Shown here: positions 8,825 to 18,139 of the stretch, piece by piece
Layout of the letters: every line of letters starts with the position of its first letter
Position numbering within the stretch: position 1 is the first letter of the stretch
Assembly (NCBI RefSeq): GCF_027980145.1
Contig: NZ_JAMZNK010000005.1
Coordinates: 62,001-126,000, forward strand
Origin: Flavobacterium azizsancarii
Lineage (GTDB): Bacteria; Bacteroidota; Bacteroidia; Flavobacteriales; Flavobacteriaceae
Length of the DNA stretch: 64,000 nt
Direction: 5' to 3'
Program-made: the position numbers and the translations under genes
Notes under the pieces: model-generated
What the model was told of the DNA's origin: nothing
What the model saw: only the letters and a program-made list of their open reading frames with translations
Databases searched by the model: none

Positions 8825-10174
8825 TTAACGAATTGGAATAGGGAATACAGGTAAACTTGCGTGTCCTAAAGCATCAACCGCTTGAACAGCAAAAAAGTAA
8901 TTATCTTTAGAATAGGGTATTTCTGCCTTTGTATCTTTTACAAAAAAAGTTTTTTCCCAATGAGACGATGCCGTTTCTCTCATCAAAATTTGATAGCCAA
9001 ATTGTGCTTTTTCATCAGGAGCATTCCAGGACAGAGTCGAAGAATTAGAAAGGTTTTTAACTTCTATACCTACATTAATCGGTGCTTTTGGTGACGATGC
9101 TAAGTTGGCTAAAGTGGCTAAATTAGAACAGGTGTTTTTTCTTAGATAATCAAAATCCATAAATTCAACGAGATCACCATATTTAATGCCGTTTTCTGTT
9201 CTTAGATCCTGATGCTGATGATCGAAATTTTCATTCATTTCACAAAAACGAACCGCTGTGAAACCATTCTGGCTGAATGGTGTATGATCGCCACCACGCA
9301 AAAAACGGTCATTTCTATATACTAATTTCACAGTCAATTGATCTACATATTGTTCTGTAGCAGTTTTGATATAACGCGCCAATAATCTCGACGGACTATC
9401 ATTATCACGATTTGTTGCTTTACGCATTTTAGCCTCCTCTTCAGTCTCTATGAACGGAATTGTCTCACTAAAAACTCTTATTTGCGTGTTATCTCTCAAA
9501 TTTGTTCCGCTTGACAGACTATTTCCAATCATATCATTGTTTAGCATTGCAATGACATTCCAATTTGCTGCTTTGGCTGTTTCTGCAAGATGACGAGCAC
9601 CAATAAGACCTTGTTCTTCACCGACTACAGCAACAAAGATAATCGTAGCAGAAAATGCTCTTTTACTCATTACTTTAGCCAGTTCCATTACAGCAGCAAC
9701 TCCTGACGCATCATCATTTGCACCCGGAGCATCTGATTTTATATTCATAACGTCTGAAACCCTGGAATCAAGATGTCCGCTTATAATAAGGACACGATTG
9801 TCATTTGGATCAGTTCCTTTTAAGGTTGCCATTACATTACCAAGCTCACTGTCTTTATTGATACGTTTTCCATCTGCTTTTACAGTAAAATAATCAATTG
9901 TAGCAGTTAATCTTCCGTTAGACTCTAAAGCATATTTGTCAAACTCAGATTTCACCCATTGCTGTGCGGCGCCAATTCCTTTAGTTTTACTTTTAGTATC
10001 ACTTAGTGTATGCCTTGTTCCAAAAGAGACTAGCTTACGAACAGTCGCTTCCAGATTTTCGGCTTTAATTTCGGTTATCATTTTTTTTATCTCCGGATCT
10101 TCGGCAACTTGAGAAAGGGCAATCTGAGTAAAAAACAGAAAAGCAAAAACAGAATAAAAAAGAGGTTTTTTCAT
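8825..10174 (-). CDS. Secreted M28-family zinc metallopeptidase with C-terminal Fn3-like domain
   Basis: A 449-residue exported peptidase (signal peptide about 1-21). The di-zinc site can be read: SGHLDSR (His, Asp), GANDDASGVA (bridging Asp), VGEEQGLIGARH (catalytic Glu-Glu), NNDMIGN (Asp) and GGDHTPFSQNGF (His). Residues from about 365 to the end (TLSWNAPDEKAQFGYQILMR and following) look like a fibronectin type III domain. Probably an extracellular or periplasmic aminopeptidase. It converges with menD. Confidence 0.92.
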   Translation of the reverse strand: MKKPLFYSVFAFLFFTQIALSQVAEDPEIKKMITEIKAENLEATVRKLVSFGTRHTLSDTKSKTKGIGAAQQWVKSEFDKYALESNGRLTATIDYFTVKADGKRINKDSELGNVMATLKGTDPNDNRVLIISGHLDSRVSDVMNIKSDAPGANDDASGVAAVMELAKVMSKRAFSATIIFVAVVGEEQGLIGARHLAETAKAANWNVIAMLNNDMIGNSLSSGTNLRDNTQIRVFSETIPFIETEEEAKMRKATNRDNDSPSRLLARYIKTATEQYVDQLTVKLVYRNDRFLRGGDHTPFSQNGFTAVRFCEMNENFDHQHQDLRTENGIKYGDLVEFMDFDYLRKNTCSNLATLANLASSPKAPINVGIEVKNLSNSSTLSWNAPDEKAQFGYQILMRETASSHWEKTFFVKDTKAEIPYSKDNYFFAVQAVDALGHASLPVFPIPIR

Positions 10175-10289
10175 TGATTTGGAATTAATTTTAGATGCTC
10201 AAATTTAATTAAAAAAAGAGAAATCCGAAAAAAGATCTTTCTTCATTATTTATGCAAAACATTTTTCGTCGTACCATTTTCAAACTTCG

Positions 10290-10297
10290 TACATTTG
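10290..10297 (+). promoter_or_regulatory. Candidate -7 promoter element for cvfB
   Basis: TACATTTG fits TAnnTTTG exactly, 45 bp before the cvfB ATG. The -33 region is not convincing. Confidence 0.45.
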
Positions 10298-10341
10298 CAC
10301 TTTAAAAACTCAGCTACTTTTTAGCTTAGAATCTCAAGAAT

Positions 10342-11202
10342 ATGATTGAAATAGGAAAATACAATACCCTTACTATATTACGTGATACCAAAGTTGGTTT
10401 ATTTTTAGGAAATCCTGAAGAAGATCCGGAAGGGATTCACGATATTTTATTACCCAATAAATACGTTCCCAATGAATTTGAAATAGGCGAGGAATTAATC
10501 GTCTTTGTTTATTTGGACCACGAACAACGCCCGGTCGCAACAACACTTGAACCTTATATTTTATTGAATGAATTTGCTCTTTTAAGAGTGAATTACACCA
10601 ATCAGGTTGGTGCTTTTATGGACTGGGGAATGGAAAAAGATATTCTCGTTCCGTTCAAGGAACAAGCCCGCCCTATGGAAAAAGGAAAACGTTACCTCGT
10701 TTACCTTTACATGGACGAAAAAACCAATCGTTTGGTAGCTTCAAGTAAATTGAATCAATTTTTAAGCAATGAAAACCTGACGGTTGAAAAAGGAGAAGAA
10801 GTTGATTTGATCGTTTCGCATATTACCGAATTAGGTATCAATGTGATTATCAATGAGCAGCACAAAGGATTGTTGTACAAAGACGAAGTTTACGATGACG
10901 CGATCAGAACCGGAGACAGAATGATAGGATTTATAAAAAATATTCGTCCTGACAATAAAATAGATGTGGCTTTGCAAGTACAAGGTTATCAGAGTATTGA
11001 ACCAAACGCAGAGAAGATACTAGACGAATTAAGAGCCAATCGCGGTTTTTTACGTCTAAATGACGCTTCGCACCCGGAAGATATTAAAACAGTTCTGAAA
11101 ATGAGTAAAAAGACTTTCAAAAAAGCGATTGGAGCTTTATATAAAGACAAACTCATTGAAATTAAAGACGATGGGATTTATCTTGTAAAAGAAAACAATT
11201 AA
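10342..11202 (+). CDS. cvfB: CvfB-like S1 RNA-binding protein
   Basis: A 286-residue protein of the CvfB/YitL type: successive S1-like OB folds (LTILRDTKVGLFLG; LLRVNYTNQVGAFMDWGMEKD; VSHITELGINVIINEQHKGLLY) and a C-terminal winged helix (MSKKTFKKAIGALYKDKLI). Family members bind RNA and influence expression of several genes. Full length. It is followed by a large inverted repeat and then the tandem repeat array, so it is the last gene before a 1.8-kb gene-free stretch. Confidence 0.9.
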   Translation: MIEIGKYNTLTILRDTKVGLFLGNPEEDPEGIHDILLPNKYVPNEFEIGEELIVFVYLDHEQRPVATTLEPYILLNEFALLRVNYTNQVGAFMDWGMEKDILVPFKEQARPMEKGKRYLVYLYMDEKTNRLVASSKLNQFLSNENLTVEKGEEVDLIVSHITELGINVIINEQHKGLLYKDEVYDDAIRTGDRMIGFIKNIRPDNKIDVALQVQGYQSIEPNAEKILDELRANRGFLRLNDASHPEDIKTVLKMSKKTFKKAIGALYKDKLIEIKDDGIYLVKENN

Positions 11203-11210
11203 AAAGATTA

Positions 11211-11289
11211 AAATTCCAAAATAAAAAAATTCCAAATTCCAATACGAGACGTACATATGGAATTTGGAATTTTTTTATTTTGGAATTTA
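11211..11289. repeat. Long inverted repeat after cvfB
   Basis: About 33 bp on each side (AAATTCCAAAATAAAAAAAT and onward, with its complement ending in TTTTATTTTGGAATTT) separated by about 11 bp. The arms differ by roughly one base. It could act as the cvfB terminator, and it also forms the left edge of the tandem array, whose units carry the same TTCCAA...TTGGAA words. Confidence 0.8.
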
Positions 11290-12310
11290 TTTGCATCACA
11301 TTTAAAACATAGCCCGAGGTTTCAACCTTGGGAACGGGTTATGATAAAATATTGTCCAAACGGTTTAAACCGTTCGCTATGCTTGTATTTACTGAGAAAA
11401 AGATTAAACAAGATTTGCTTGAACAGTTTAACTAGTAGTTGAGATCAAATTCCAATATTAACGGTTATATTGAATTTGGAATTTTTTATATTGGAATTTA
11501 TTTGCATCACATTTAGAACATAGCCTGAGGTTTCAACCTTGGGGACGGGTTGTGCTAAAATATTGTGTCCAAACGGTTGAAACCGTTCGCTATGTTTGTA
11601 TTTACTGAGAAAAAGATTAAGCGAGGTTTGCTTGATCAGAGTAACTAGTATTTAAGATCAAATTCCAATATTAACGATTATATTGGAATTTGGAAATTTT
11701 TTATTTTGGAATTTATTTGCATCACATTTAAAACATAGCCCGAGGTTTCAACCTTGGGAACGGGTTATGCTAAAATATTGTGTCCAAACGGTTGAAACCG
11801 TTCGCTATGTTTGTATTTGTTGAGAAAAATATTAAACAAGATTTACTTGACCAGTTTAACTAGTATTTGAACACAAATCCCAATATTAACGCTTACATTG
11901 GAATTTGGAATTTAAAAAATTTGGAATTTATTTAAAACATAGCCCGAGGTTTCAACCTTGGGGACGGGTTATGCTAAGATATTATGTTCAAACGGTTGAA
12001 ACCGTTCGCTATGTTGTATTTGCTGATAAAAACATTAAATGATATTTACTTGATCAGTTTAACTAGTACTTTATCTCAAATTCCAATATTAACGCTTACA
12101 TTGGAATTTGGAATTTAAAAAATTTGGAATTTATTTAAATCATAGCCCGAGGTTTCAACCTTGGGGACGGGTTGTGCTAAAATATTGTGTCCAAATGGTT
12201 GAAACCGTTCGCTATGTTGTATTTGCTGAGAAAAAGATTAAGCGAGGTTTGCTTAATCAGAGTAACTAGTATTTGAAATCAAATTCCAATATAAACGTTC
12301 ATATTGGAAT
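11290..12310. repeat. Five-copy tandem array of about 203-215-bp palindromic units
   Basis: The word CATAGCC(C/T)GAGGTTTCAACC begins at 11308, 11519, 11734, 11938 and 12141, spaced 211, 215, 204 and 203 bp. Each unit pairs this word with a downstream CGGTTGAAACCGTTCGCTATG about 50 bp later, so every copy can form a long imperfect hairpin. Units are joined by a linker with its own TTCCAATATTAACG...TTGGAATTTGGAATTT dyad and an AACTAGTA word. Copies differ by scattered substitutions and small indels. No open frame is conserved among the copies. Confidence 0.95.
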
Positions 12311-12329
12311 TTGGAGTTTTAACTAATAA

Positions 12330-12369
12330 CAGGAAAGGCTACTCATTACAAGTAGCCTTTCCCTTTTTA
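12330..12369 (+). terminator. Strong terminator-like hairpin
   Basis: GGAAAGGCTAC / GTAGCCTTTCC (about 12332-12342 and 12352-12362) with a 9-nt loop, followed by CTTTTTATT. It lies at the right edge of the tandem array with no gene directly before it, so it may end an RNA transcribed through the array. Confidence 0.8.
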
Positions 12370-13026
12370 TTCTAGTTTTAAAAAAAAATTGTAATTAAAA
12401 AAAAACAGAAATAAAATAAATTCGAATCCGTTCAAAAAATAACAGCTTTAAAAATTTTAGAAATTACTTCCTGAATCGGTATGTCTTTAAACAATCTATA
12501 CATTCATATTAAAAGCGAAACATCAAGTTCACGGTTGTCCATTTGGTTTGATAAAATAACTTATAGAAAGTTTTAGTTAGCATTTTTTCCTCTTTTCGTA
12601 ATCAATTATATACTAATTACTAAACAATTCCAGCATTTAACCTTAGGTGTTACTTTCTCCTTTTCGAAGTTTCAACAAATGAATAAATCATTTGCTCATT
12701 ATTTAAGGGTTTACTAATAAAAACCGTAAAAAAATGAGCGACAAATTTTTTAAATTTTCTCAAAAAAATCATTTTTTAGGTTAATAAATCAGTGAAAGAA
12801 AATCAATCTAAAATCGACGAAATAAAATGTATCTCATTGATTTCTAGGGTGTAAAATTACTTATTATTTTTCGAAACTAATGTTAAAAAATGTTATTTTT
12901 TGTCGGCAGGCACCAATTGTTAACATTAGAAGTCATTTTCTCACAGACTTAAATTAAATTGAGTAGGTAAAAATATAAAAATGCTTTATTTTTACACTAT
13001 AATTATTTAAAATAAAACAAATAGAA
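12370..13026. other. AT-rich gene-free stretch upstream of menB
   Basis: No credible coding frame; the longest forward frame noted is about 31 codons at 12481. It includes a small dyad (CAAATGAATAAATCATTTG, about 12676-12694). It presumably contains the menB promoter, but I see no consensus TAnnTTTG close to the start codon. Confidence 0.5.
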
Positions 13027-13860
13027 ATGGATTGGATAACTGCCAGAGAATTTGAAGATATAACTTATAAAAAATGTAACGGGGTTGCAAGAATTGCTTT
13101 CAACAGACCAAATGTTAGAAATGCTTTTCGTCCTAAAACAACTTCAGAATTATACCAGGCTTTTTACGATGCACAAGAAGATACTTCGATAGGAGTAGTG
13201 TTGCTTTCGGCAGAAGGGCCATCGACTAAAGATGGTGTTTATTCTTTTTGCAGCGGAGGCGATCAAAATGCTCGCGGACATCAGGGTTACGTTGGCGAAG
13301 ACGGACAACATCGTTTGAATATACTTGAAGTGCAGCGTTTAATTCGCTTTATGCCAAAAGTAGTCATTGCAGTTGTGCCGGGTTGGGCAGTTGGCGGCGG
13401 ACATAGTTTACACGTAGTTTGCGACATGACATTGGCCAGTAAAGAACACGCCATTTTTAAACAAACAGATGCTGATGTAACTAGTTTCGACGGTGGTTAC
13501 GGATCTGCTTATCTGGCAAAAATGGTAGGTCAGAAAAAAGCACGTGAGATTTTCTTTTTAGGGAGAAACTATTCAGCGCAGGAAGCTATGGATATGGGAA
13601 TGGTAAATGCTGTTATTCCACACGATGAGTTAGAAGATACTGCATACGAATGGGCGCAGGAAATTCTTCAAAAATCACCAACTTCGATCAAAATGCTAAA
13701 ATTTGCAATGAATTTAACCGACGACGGAATGGTTGGTCAACAGGTTTTTGCCGGAGAAGCAACCCGTCTTGCTTATATGACAGAAGAAGCAAAAGAAGGA
13801 AGAAATGCTTTCTTAGAAAAAAGAAAACCAAACTTTGGCGAAAACAAATGGTTGCCATAA
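13027..13860 (+). CDS. menB: MenB, 1,4-dihydroxy-2-naphthoyl-CoA synthase
   Basis: A 277-residue crotonase-fold enzyme that closes the naphthoquinone ring from O-succinylbenzoyl-CoA. Recognisable segments are RPNVRNAFRPKTTSELYQAF, YSFCSGGDQNARGHQGYVGE (oxyanion-hole loop), VPGWAVGGGHSLHVVCDMTL, and FKQTDADVTSFDGGYGSAYL with the conserved Asp-Gly-Gly-Tyr. Normal length. menA follows 71 bp later on the same strand, so they are probably co-transcribed. Confidence 0.97.
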   Translation: MDWITAREFEDITYKKCNGVARIAFNRPNVRNAFRPKTTSELYQAFYDAQEDTSIGVVLLSAEGPSTKDGVYSFCSGGDQNARGHQGYVGEDGQHRLNILEVQRLIRFMPKVVIAVVPGWAVGGGHSLHVVCDMTLASKEHAIFKQTDADVTSFDGGYGSAYLAKMVGQKKAREIFFLGRNYSAQEAMDMGMVNAVIPHDELEDTAYEWAQEILQKSPTSIKMLKFAMNLTDDGMVGQQVFAGEATRLAYMTEEAKEGRNAFLEKRKPNFGENKWLP

Positions 13861-13931
13861 AAAAATAAAATAGTTCCAAGTTCCAGGTTTCGTAATTTGA
13901 AACCTGAAAATAAATTTAACAAAAAATACGC

Positions 13932-14894
13932 ATGAAACATTGGATTGAAGCCGCACGATTGCGCACATTGCCTTTATCAGTTTCCGGAATTATAGTTGGA
14001 AGTATTTACGCGCTTTCAAATCCAACCGCAACCATTGATACACCGACAGAAGTATTCAGCTGGAAAATTTTTGGTTTTGCATTATTAACAACATTAGGTT
14101 TACAGGTTTTATCCAATTTTGCCAATGATTACGGAGATGGTGTAAAAGGTACAGATAACGAAGACAGAGTAGGGCCAAAGCGTGCTATTCAGAGTGGAGT
14201 TATTACACCTCAGGCCATGAAAAAAGCGATAACAATTACAGCTGTATTGACTTTATTGTCTGCCATTACCTTAATTTATTTTGCCTTTGGCGAAACCAAT
14301 TTCGGTTATTCAATTTTCTTTTTATTGCTGGGAATAGCTGCCATCGTTTCAGCAATTCGCTATACAGTAGGTAATTCTGCTTACGGATATAAAGGATTAG
14401 GCGATGCGTTTGTTTTCGTATTCTTCGGATTAGTAAGTACTTTAGGAGTGAACTTTTTATATTCTAAAGAAATTGATCCGCTTTTAATTCTTCCTGCAGT
14501 TGCCATTGGTTTATTAAGCGTAGGGGTTTTAAATCTTAATAATATGCGTGATGAAGAATCAGATCGAAAATCAGGAAAAAACACAATCGTTGTTAAAATG
14601 GGCGGGGCAAAAGCCAAAATATATCATTTTACGCTTATCATTACCGCTATGGTAGCAGTGGTGCTTTTTGCCATTTTAAGCGATTATAATTTCGATCAGT
14701 ATTTATTTTTATTAGCTTATATACCTTTAACCAAACATTTAATTACCGTTTATAAAAATCAAGATCCTAAGCTTTTAGATCCGGAATTAAAAATACTCGC
14801 ATTGAGTACATTTTTACTTTCGATTTTACTCACAGTATGTATGATTTCGTTGATTTCAGACATTATTGTTAACCTTTTCTTAGGCGGAAGATAA
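13932..14894 (+). CDS. menA: MenA, 1,4-dihydroxy-2-naphthoate polyprenyltransferase
   Basis: A 320-residue UbiA-superfamily membrane enzyme with about eight or nine hydrophobic helices. The first Asp-rich motif is NFANDYGDGVKGTDNEDR; the second is NLNNMRDEESDRKSGKNT. It attaches the polyprenyl tail to 1,4-dihydroxy-2-naphthoate at the inner membrane. It sits between menB and a metallo-hydrolase gene and starts 71 bp after menB, which supports an operon. Confidence 0.96.
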   Translation: MKHWIEAARLRTLPLSVSGIIVGSIYALSNPTATIDTPTEVFSWKIFGFALLTTLGLQVLSNFANDYGDGVKGTDNEDRVGPKRAIQSGVITPQAMKKAITITAVLTLLSAITLIYFAFGETNFGYSIFFLLLGIAAIVSAIRYTVGNSAYGYKGLGDAFVFVFFGLVSTLGVNFLYSKEIDPLLILPAVAIGLLSVGVLNLNNMRDEESDRKSGKNTIVVKMGGAKAKIYHFTLIITAMVAVVLFAILSDYNFDQYLFLLAYIPLTKHLITVYKNQDPKLLDPELKILALSTFLLSILLTVCMISLISDIIVNLFLGGR

Positions 14895-14925
14895 AACAAA
14901 AGTTCAACTTTAAAATTTAAACAAA

Positions 14926-15603
14926 ATGAAAATTACATTTTACGGACACGCATCATTAGGCATTGAAGTGGGAGGGAAACACATTCTTGTTGATCCTTTT
15001 ATTACAGGAAACCCAAAGGCTTCGGCAATTGATATAAATACACTAAAAGCAGATTATATTTTGCTTACACATGCACATGGCGATCACGTTCTGGACGTTG
15101 AAGCTATTGCAAAACGTACCAATGCAACGATTGTTTCTAATGCCGAAATTACAAGTTACTACGCTCAAAGAGAATTAAAAGCGCACCCAATGAATCACGG
15201 TGGAAGCTGGAATTTCGATTTTGGAAAAGTAAGATACGTAAACGCAATTCACTCAAGCTCCTTCTCAGATGGAACTTATGGAGGAAATCCCGGTGGTTTT
15301 GTGATCGAAAGCGAACATAAAAATATCTACATCGCAGGAGATACAGCGCTAACCTTCGATATGAAACTGATTCCGTTGCGAACAAAATTAGATTTGGCAA
15401 TTCTGCCAATAGGAAATAACTTTACAATGGATGTCGAAGACGCTATTATTGCTTCAGACTTTATTGAATGCGACAAAATCCTTGGATATCATTTTGATAC
15501 TTTTGGTTACATCGAAATCAATCATGAAGATGCTATTCGTCAATTTTTTGATAAAGGAAAAGACTTGATGCTTCTTGAAATAGGAGAATCAATTGAATTG
15601 TAA
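14926..15603 (+). CDS. UPF0173-type metallo-beta-lactamase-fold hydrolase
   Basis: A 225-residue protein with the MBL core: ITFYGHASLGIEVGGKHILV, DPFITGNPKAS and THAHGDHVLD (zinc ligands HxHxDH), then MNHGGSW, IYIAGDTALTFDM with a ligand Asp, and a terminal GYHFDTFGYIEIN His. This matches the UPF0173 family closely in length and motif spacing. The natural substrate is unknown. It follows menA by 31 bp on the same strand, so it is probably in the menBA transcript. Confidence 0.92.
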   Translation: MKITFYGHASLGIEVGGKHILVDPFITGNPKASAIDINTLKADYILLTHAHGDHVLDVEAIAKRTNATIVSNAEITSYYAQRELKAHPMNHGGSWNFDFGKVRYVNAIHSSSFSDGTYGGNPGGFVIESEHKNIYIAGDTALTFDMKLIPLRTKLDLAILPIGNNFTMDVEDAIIASDFIECDKILGYHFDTFGYIEINHEDAIRQFFDKGKDLMLLEIGESIEL

Positions 15604-15629
15604 TAATTAAGATCGTGGCAGGCTTTTTA

Positions 15630-15735
15630 GAATTTTTTAAGGAGCTGTTTCCCGCTTTCGGCTATATCTTTTTTGAGAAGATAAAAAATCTTCTCAAAAA
15701 AGGATACCACCTCTATCGGGGCTATAATTTTAGTT
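15630..15735. repeat. Flavobacterial-style interspersed palindromic repeat
   Basis: The segment runs GGAGCTGTTTCCCGCTTTCG, then CTATATCTTTTTTGAGAAGA, a central AAATCTTCTCAAAAAAGGAT complement, and ends CACCTCTATCGGGGCTATAA. The core TTTTTTGAGAAGA / TCTTCTCAAAAAA is a perfect dyad. A related piece (GGCGGTATCC...GGCGAAAGCGGGAC) occurs near 27040-27090. Confidence 0.6.
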
Positions 15736-15751
15736 TTCATAAGAAATTTAC

Positions 15752-16282
15752 ATGAACGATACGATTAAATTCATTTGCGATTGTTGCGGCAAAGAACATG
15801 AAAGCTGGCCCGCAATAACTTATAATTCCCCTTATAGTTATAGTAATCTTTCCCCTCAGGAAAAAGAAGAGATTGCAGTAATTGATCAGGATTTTTGTGT
15901 CGTTAAATATGCTGATAATGACATTGACCGATTTATAAGAGTCGTTCTAGTTCAAAAAGTAAAAGATCATTGCGAAAACCTGGAATATGGTTTTTGGGTT
16001 TCATTAAGCGAAAAAAGTTTTGACGATTATCTTGAAAACTTTGATAATGAAAACCATGAAACACAATATTTTGGCTGGCTTTCGAGTTATATTCCAGAAT
16101 ATGAATTTCCTGAAAGCATTACAACAACAGTTATTACAAAAACCGGTAATGACAGACCTGAAATTTTCCCTCATAAAGATTCCGAGCATCCCTTTGTAAA
16201 AGATTATTATGATGGTATTACAAAAGAAGAAGCCCAAAAAAGGATTAAAAGCATGATGCAATCAACCAATCAAATTACATAG
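15752..16282 (+). CDS. DUF2199-family protein
   Basis: A 176-residue soluble protein. The opening FICDCCGKEHESWPAITYNS carries a CxxC pair; EIAVIDQDFCVVKYADNDID and DRFIRVVLVQKVKDHCENLEYGFWVSLS are characteristic of DUF2199, and GWLSSYIPEYEFPE follows. The function is unknown. It precedes the S41-peptidase pseudogene by 2 bp, so the two were probably in one transcript. Confidence 0.8.
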   Translation: MNDTIKFICDCCGKEHESWPAITYNSPYSYSNLSPQEKEEIAVIDQDFCVVKYADNDIDRFIRVVLVQKVKDHCENLEYGFWVSLSEKSFDDYLENFDNENHETQYFGWLSSYIPEYEFPESITTTVITKTGNDRPEIFPHKDSEHPFVKDYYDGITKEEAQKRIKSMMQSTNQIT

Positions 16283-16284
16283 GT

Positions 16285-16715
16285 ATGAATTTAAGGACAG
16301 TTTTCTTGTTTGTTTTTATTATTGTTTCAAATGCCGCTTTTGCACAAAAATGCTCATGTGAAGATAATTTTAACTGGCTCAAAAAAAACTTCGAAGAAAA
16401 CGATGCCGGTTTTCAATATGTAATTGACAAAAAGGGATTGACTGAGTATCAAAATCATAATAATCTTTTTAGCAAAAAAGTAAAAAAGTAAAACTTTTTG
16501 GAACTACAACAGAAGGTGTTTTGGATATTTCTAACATGCATTTTGTTGATTTTCCGTGCAAAGATTTAAAACTGGGATATTCGCTTTCAAAAAGTTTAAG
16601 AATTCCAGATATGGAAGTTGATCAAAAAGGTATTCAGCCAGATTTTTACATTGATAAAACTATTAAGGATTATGATTGGGTTAGATTTACAGAAAACATA
16701 TTGAAAGCAAATTAG
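16285..16715 (+). pseudogene. S41 (C-terminal-processing-like) peptidase with internal deletion
   Basis: Two fragments of one gene are visible. The first (16285-16491) has a signal peptide and the N-terminal CSCEDNFNWLKKNFEENDAG typical of secreted S41 peptidases. The second continues just after its stop in another frame as LFGTTTEGVLDISNMHFVDF, then SKSLRIPD and KGIQPDFYIDKTIKDYDWV, the usual S41 C-terminus. The middle, including the catalytic Ser-Lys region, is missing. The junction lies in AAAAAAGTAAAAAAGTAAAAC, a short repeat that suggests slippage or microhomology deletion. Almost certainly inactive. Confidence 0.82.
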
Positions 16716-16734
16716 GTTTTAAAATTTATAGAAA

Positions 16735-17937
16735 ATGAATTTCAAGAAAATATTTTTATTTCTTTTCGTTGTATCATCATACAATTCTTTCGCTCAAAAA
16801 GATGGTTATTGGGACAAAGAGCGCGCTACAACAAAGGAAATTATAGTTTCGGCACGAGACAGAATTCTTCTAAAAACAGAAGATCTACCAGTTGGCACTA
16901 CAGAAATCGTATATAGAATTACACTTTTAGACGAAAATCAACAAATGTCAAATAGTTTGGTTTCAATATTAAAGTCAATTCCCGATCCCACCGGAATTAG
17001 CCAGGGATCTGCGGGAGCAGTTTTTTTAATGTCTAAAATTTCTGGCGACGATACCTGTACATATGCACTTTTTACTTCAAATGAAAATGCAAAGAAATAC
17101 GTTGCAGATGGTAAAACTGATAAGGCATGTTATGCTCAGGAAGTTGCACTGAGTAAAGATGCTAAACGATTATCTCTCGATAAATCATCTTGTTTAGGAC
17201 AAGACATCAATACAATCTGGTTTGGTTTTCATAGCAAAAACTGGCTTTTAAATCAAAAAATTGTCTTAGAAGTTGTGCCATGGGTAGACACAAAATTAAA
17301 TCGAGGATGGAATCAGGACAATAAAAATGAGATTATAAGTCTTTGTAAAACTTCTACGATGGCTCAGAAAATGGCCAATTCTGATGATTTTTGTGTTTGT
17401 ATACTTGATAAAATCAGCAAACAATACCGTTATTCCGAGTTTCAGAAATTATTGCCAATAGAAAAAAATAAAGCTTATAAAGACTTTGGAAACAACTGTT
17501 ATAAAGATGCTGATATTTCTAAAAACGTTTACAACGACTTAAGAACTCAGGTTTCGATTTTAATAAAACTGCAAAAATACAACGAAGCGATTCAAAAGCT
17601 GAATGTCATTATTAATGACGGAAAAGCAACTGCGATCGATTATAGCTCTATTGGATATTGCTATATTTTGACCAGGCAATACGCAAAAGCAATAAAATTT
17701 CTAAAAGAAGGCGAAAAGTTAGATGACACAGAGTTATTGGTAAAATTAAATCTGGCACATGTTTATTTAGTGAGTGATGATTACAGTGAAGCAAAAGCAA
17801 TCTATAAAAAATACCAGACACAAAATGTTACAGACAGTTTAAGCTGGAAAGAAAAAACAAAACAAGACTTCACAGTTTTTGAGAAAGCAGGTCTGCCATC
17901 AAAAGATTTTGAAAGAGTTTTAAAATTATACAATTAA
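16735..17937 (+). CDS. Exported TPR-containing protein
   Basis: A 400-residue protein with a signal peptide (residues 1-20, ending SFAQ). The first 190 residues are a beta-rich, unassigned domain with several Cys (DDTCTYALF, KACYAQEV, SSCLGQD, DDFCVCILDK). Residues about 270-375 form three TPR-like helical pairs (LIKLQKYNEAIQKLNVIIND; GYCYILTRQYAKAIKFLKEG; LAHVYLVSDDYSEAKAIYKK). Probably periplasmic or surface-associated. It follows the pseudogene by 19 bp; the two may once have formed an operon. Confidence 0.75.
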   Translation: MNFKKIFLFLFVVSSYNSFAQKDGYWDKERATTKEIIVSARDRILLKTEDLPVGTTEIVYRITLLDENQQMSNSLVSILKSIPDPTGISQGSAGAVFLMSKISGDDTCTYALFTSNENAKKYVADGKTDKACYAQEVALSKDAKRLSLDKSSCLGQDINTIWFGFHSKNWLLNQKIVLEVVPWVDTKLNRGWNQDNKNEIISLCKTSTMAQKMANSDDFCVCILDKISKQYRYSEFQKLLPIEKNKAYKDFGNNCYKDADISKNVYNDLRTQVSILIKLQKYNEAIQKLNVIINDGKATAIDYSSIGYCYILTRQYAKAIKFLKEGEKLDDTELLVKLNLAHVYLVSDDYSEAKAIYKKYQTQNVTDSLSWKEKTKQDFTVFEKAGLPSKDFERVLKLYN

Positions 17938-17940
17938 TAA

Positions 17941-18130
17941 AAATTTCGCCACTGATTACACAGATTAAAAAGAGTAACGAAATATTAAATATAATTATTT
18001 TAAACGAGCCATTAAGCCATTAAGAAAATTAAGCATTTCTTCTTAATTTTCTTAATCTCTTAATGGTAAAAAAAATAAAACATCTAATGTTTAAAAAAAA
18101 AATTAATCTGTGCAATCTGTGGCCAAAAAA
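17941..18130. repeat. Inverted interspersed repeat (ACAGATTAAA type)
   Basis: The arms CGCCACTGATTACACAGATTAAA (near 17947) and AATTAATCTGTGCAATCTGTGGCC (near 18100) are inverted copies. Between them lies a second dyad, TTAAGAAAATTAAGCATTTC with TCTTAATTTTCTTAATCTCTTAA. A copy of the same word family occurs at 24255-24360. No gene is present. Confidence 0.7.
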
Positions 18131-18139
18131 TAAGATATT

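Noticed and set aside
11257..11442. A 61-codon frame inside the repeat array
   Set aside because: It lies inside one repeat unit, is not kept in the other four copies and does not read as protein.
11210..12310. A CRISPR array
   Set aside because: The repeats are spaced about 205 bp and whole units are alike; there are no short repeats with variable spacers and no cas genes nearby.
12481..12576. A 31-codon frame upstream of menB
   Set aside because: It has no recognisable features, no clear ribosome site and no neighbour that explains it.
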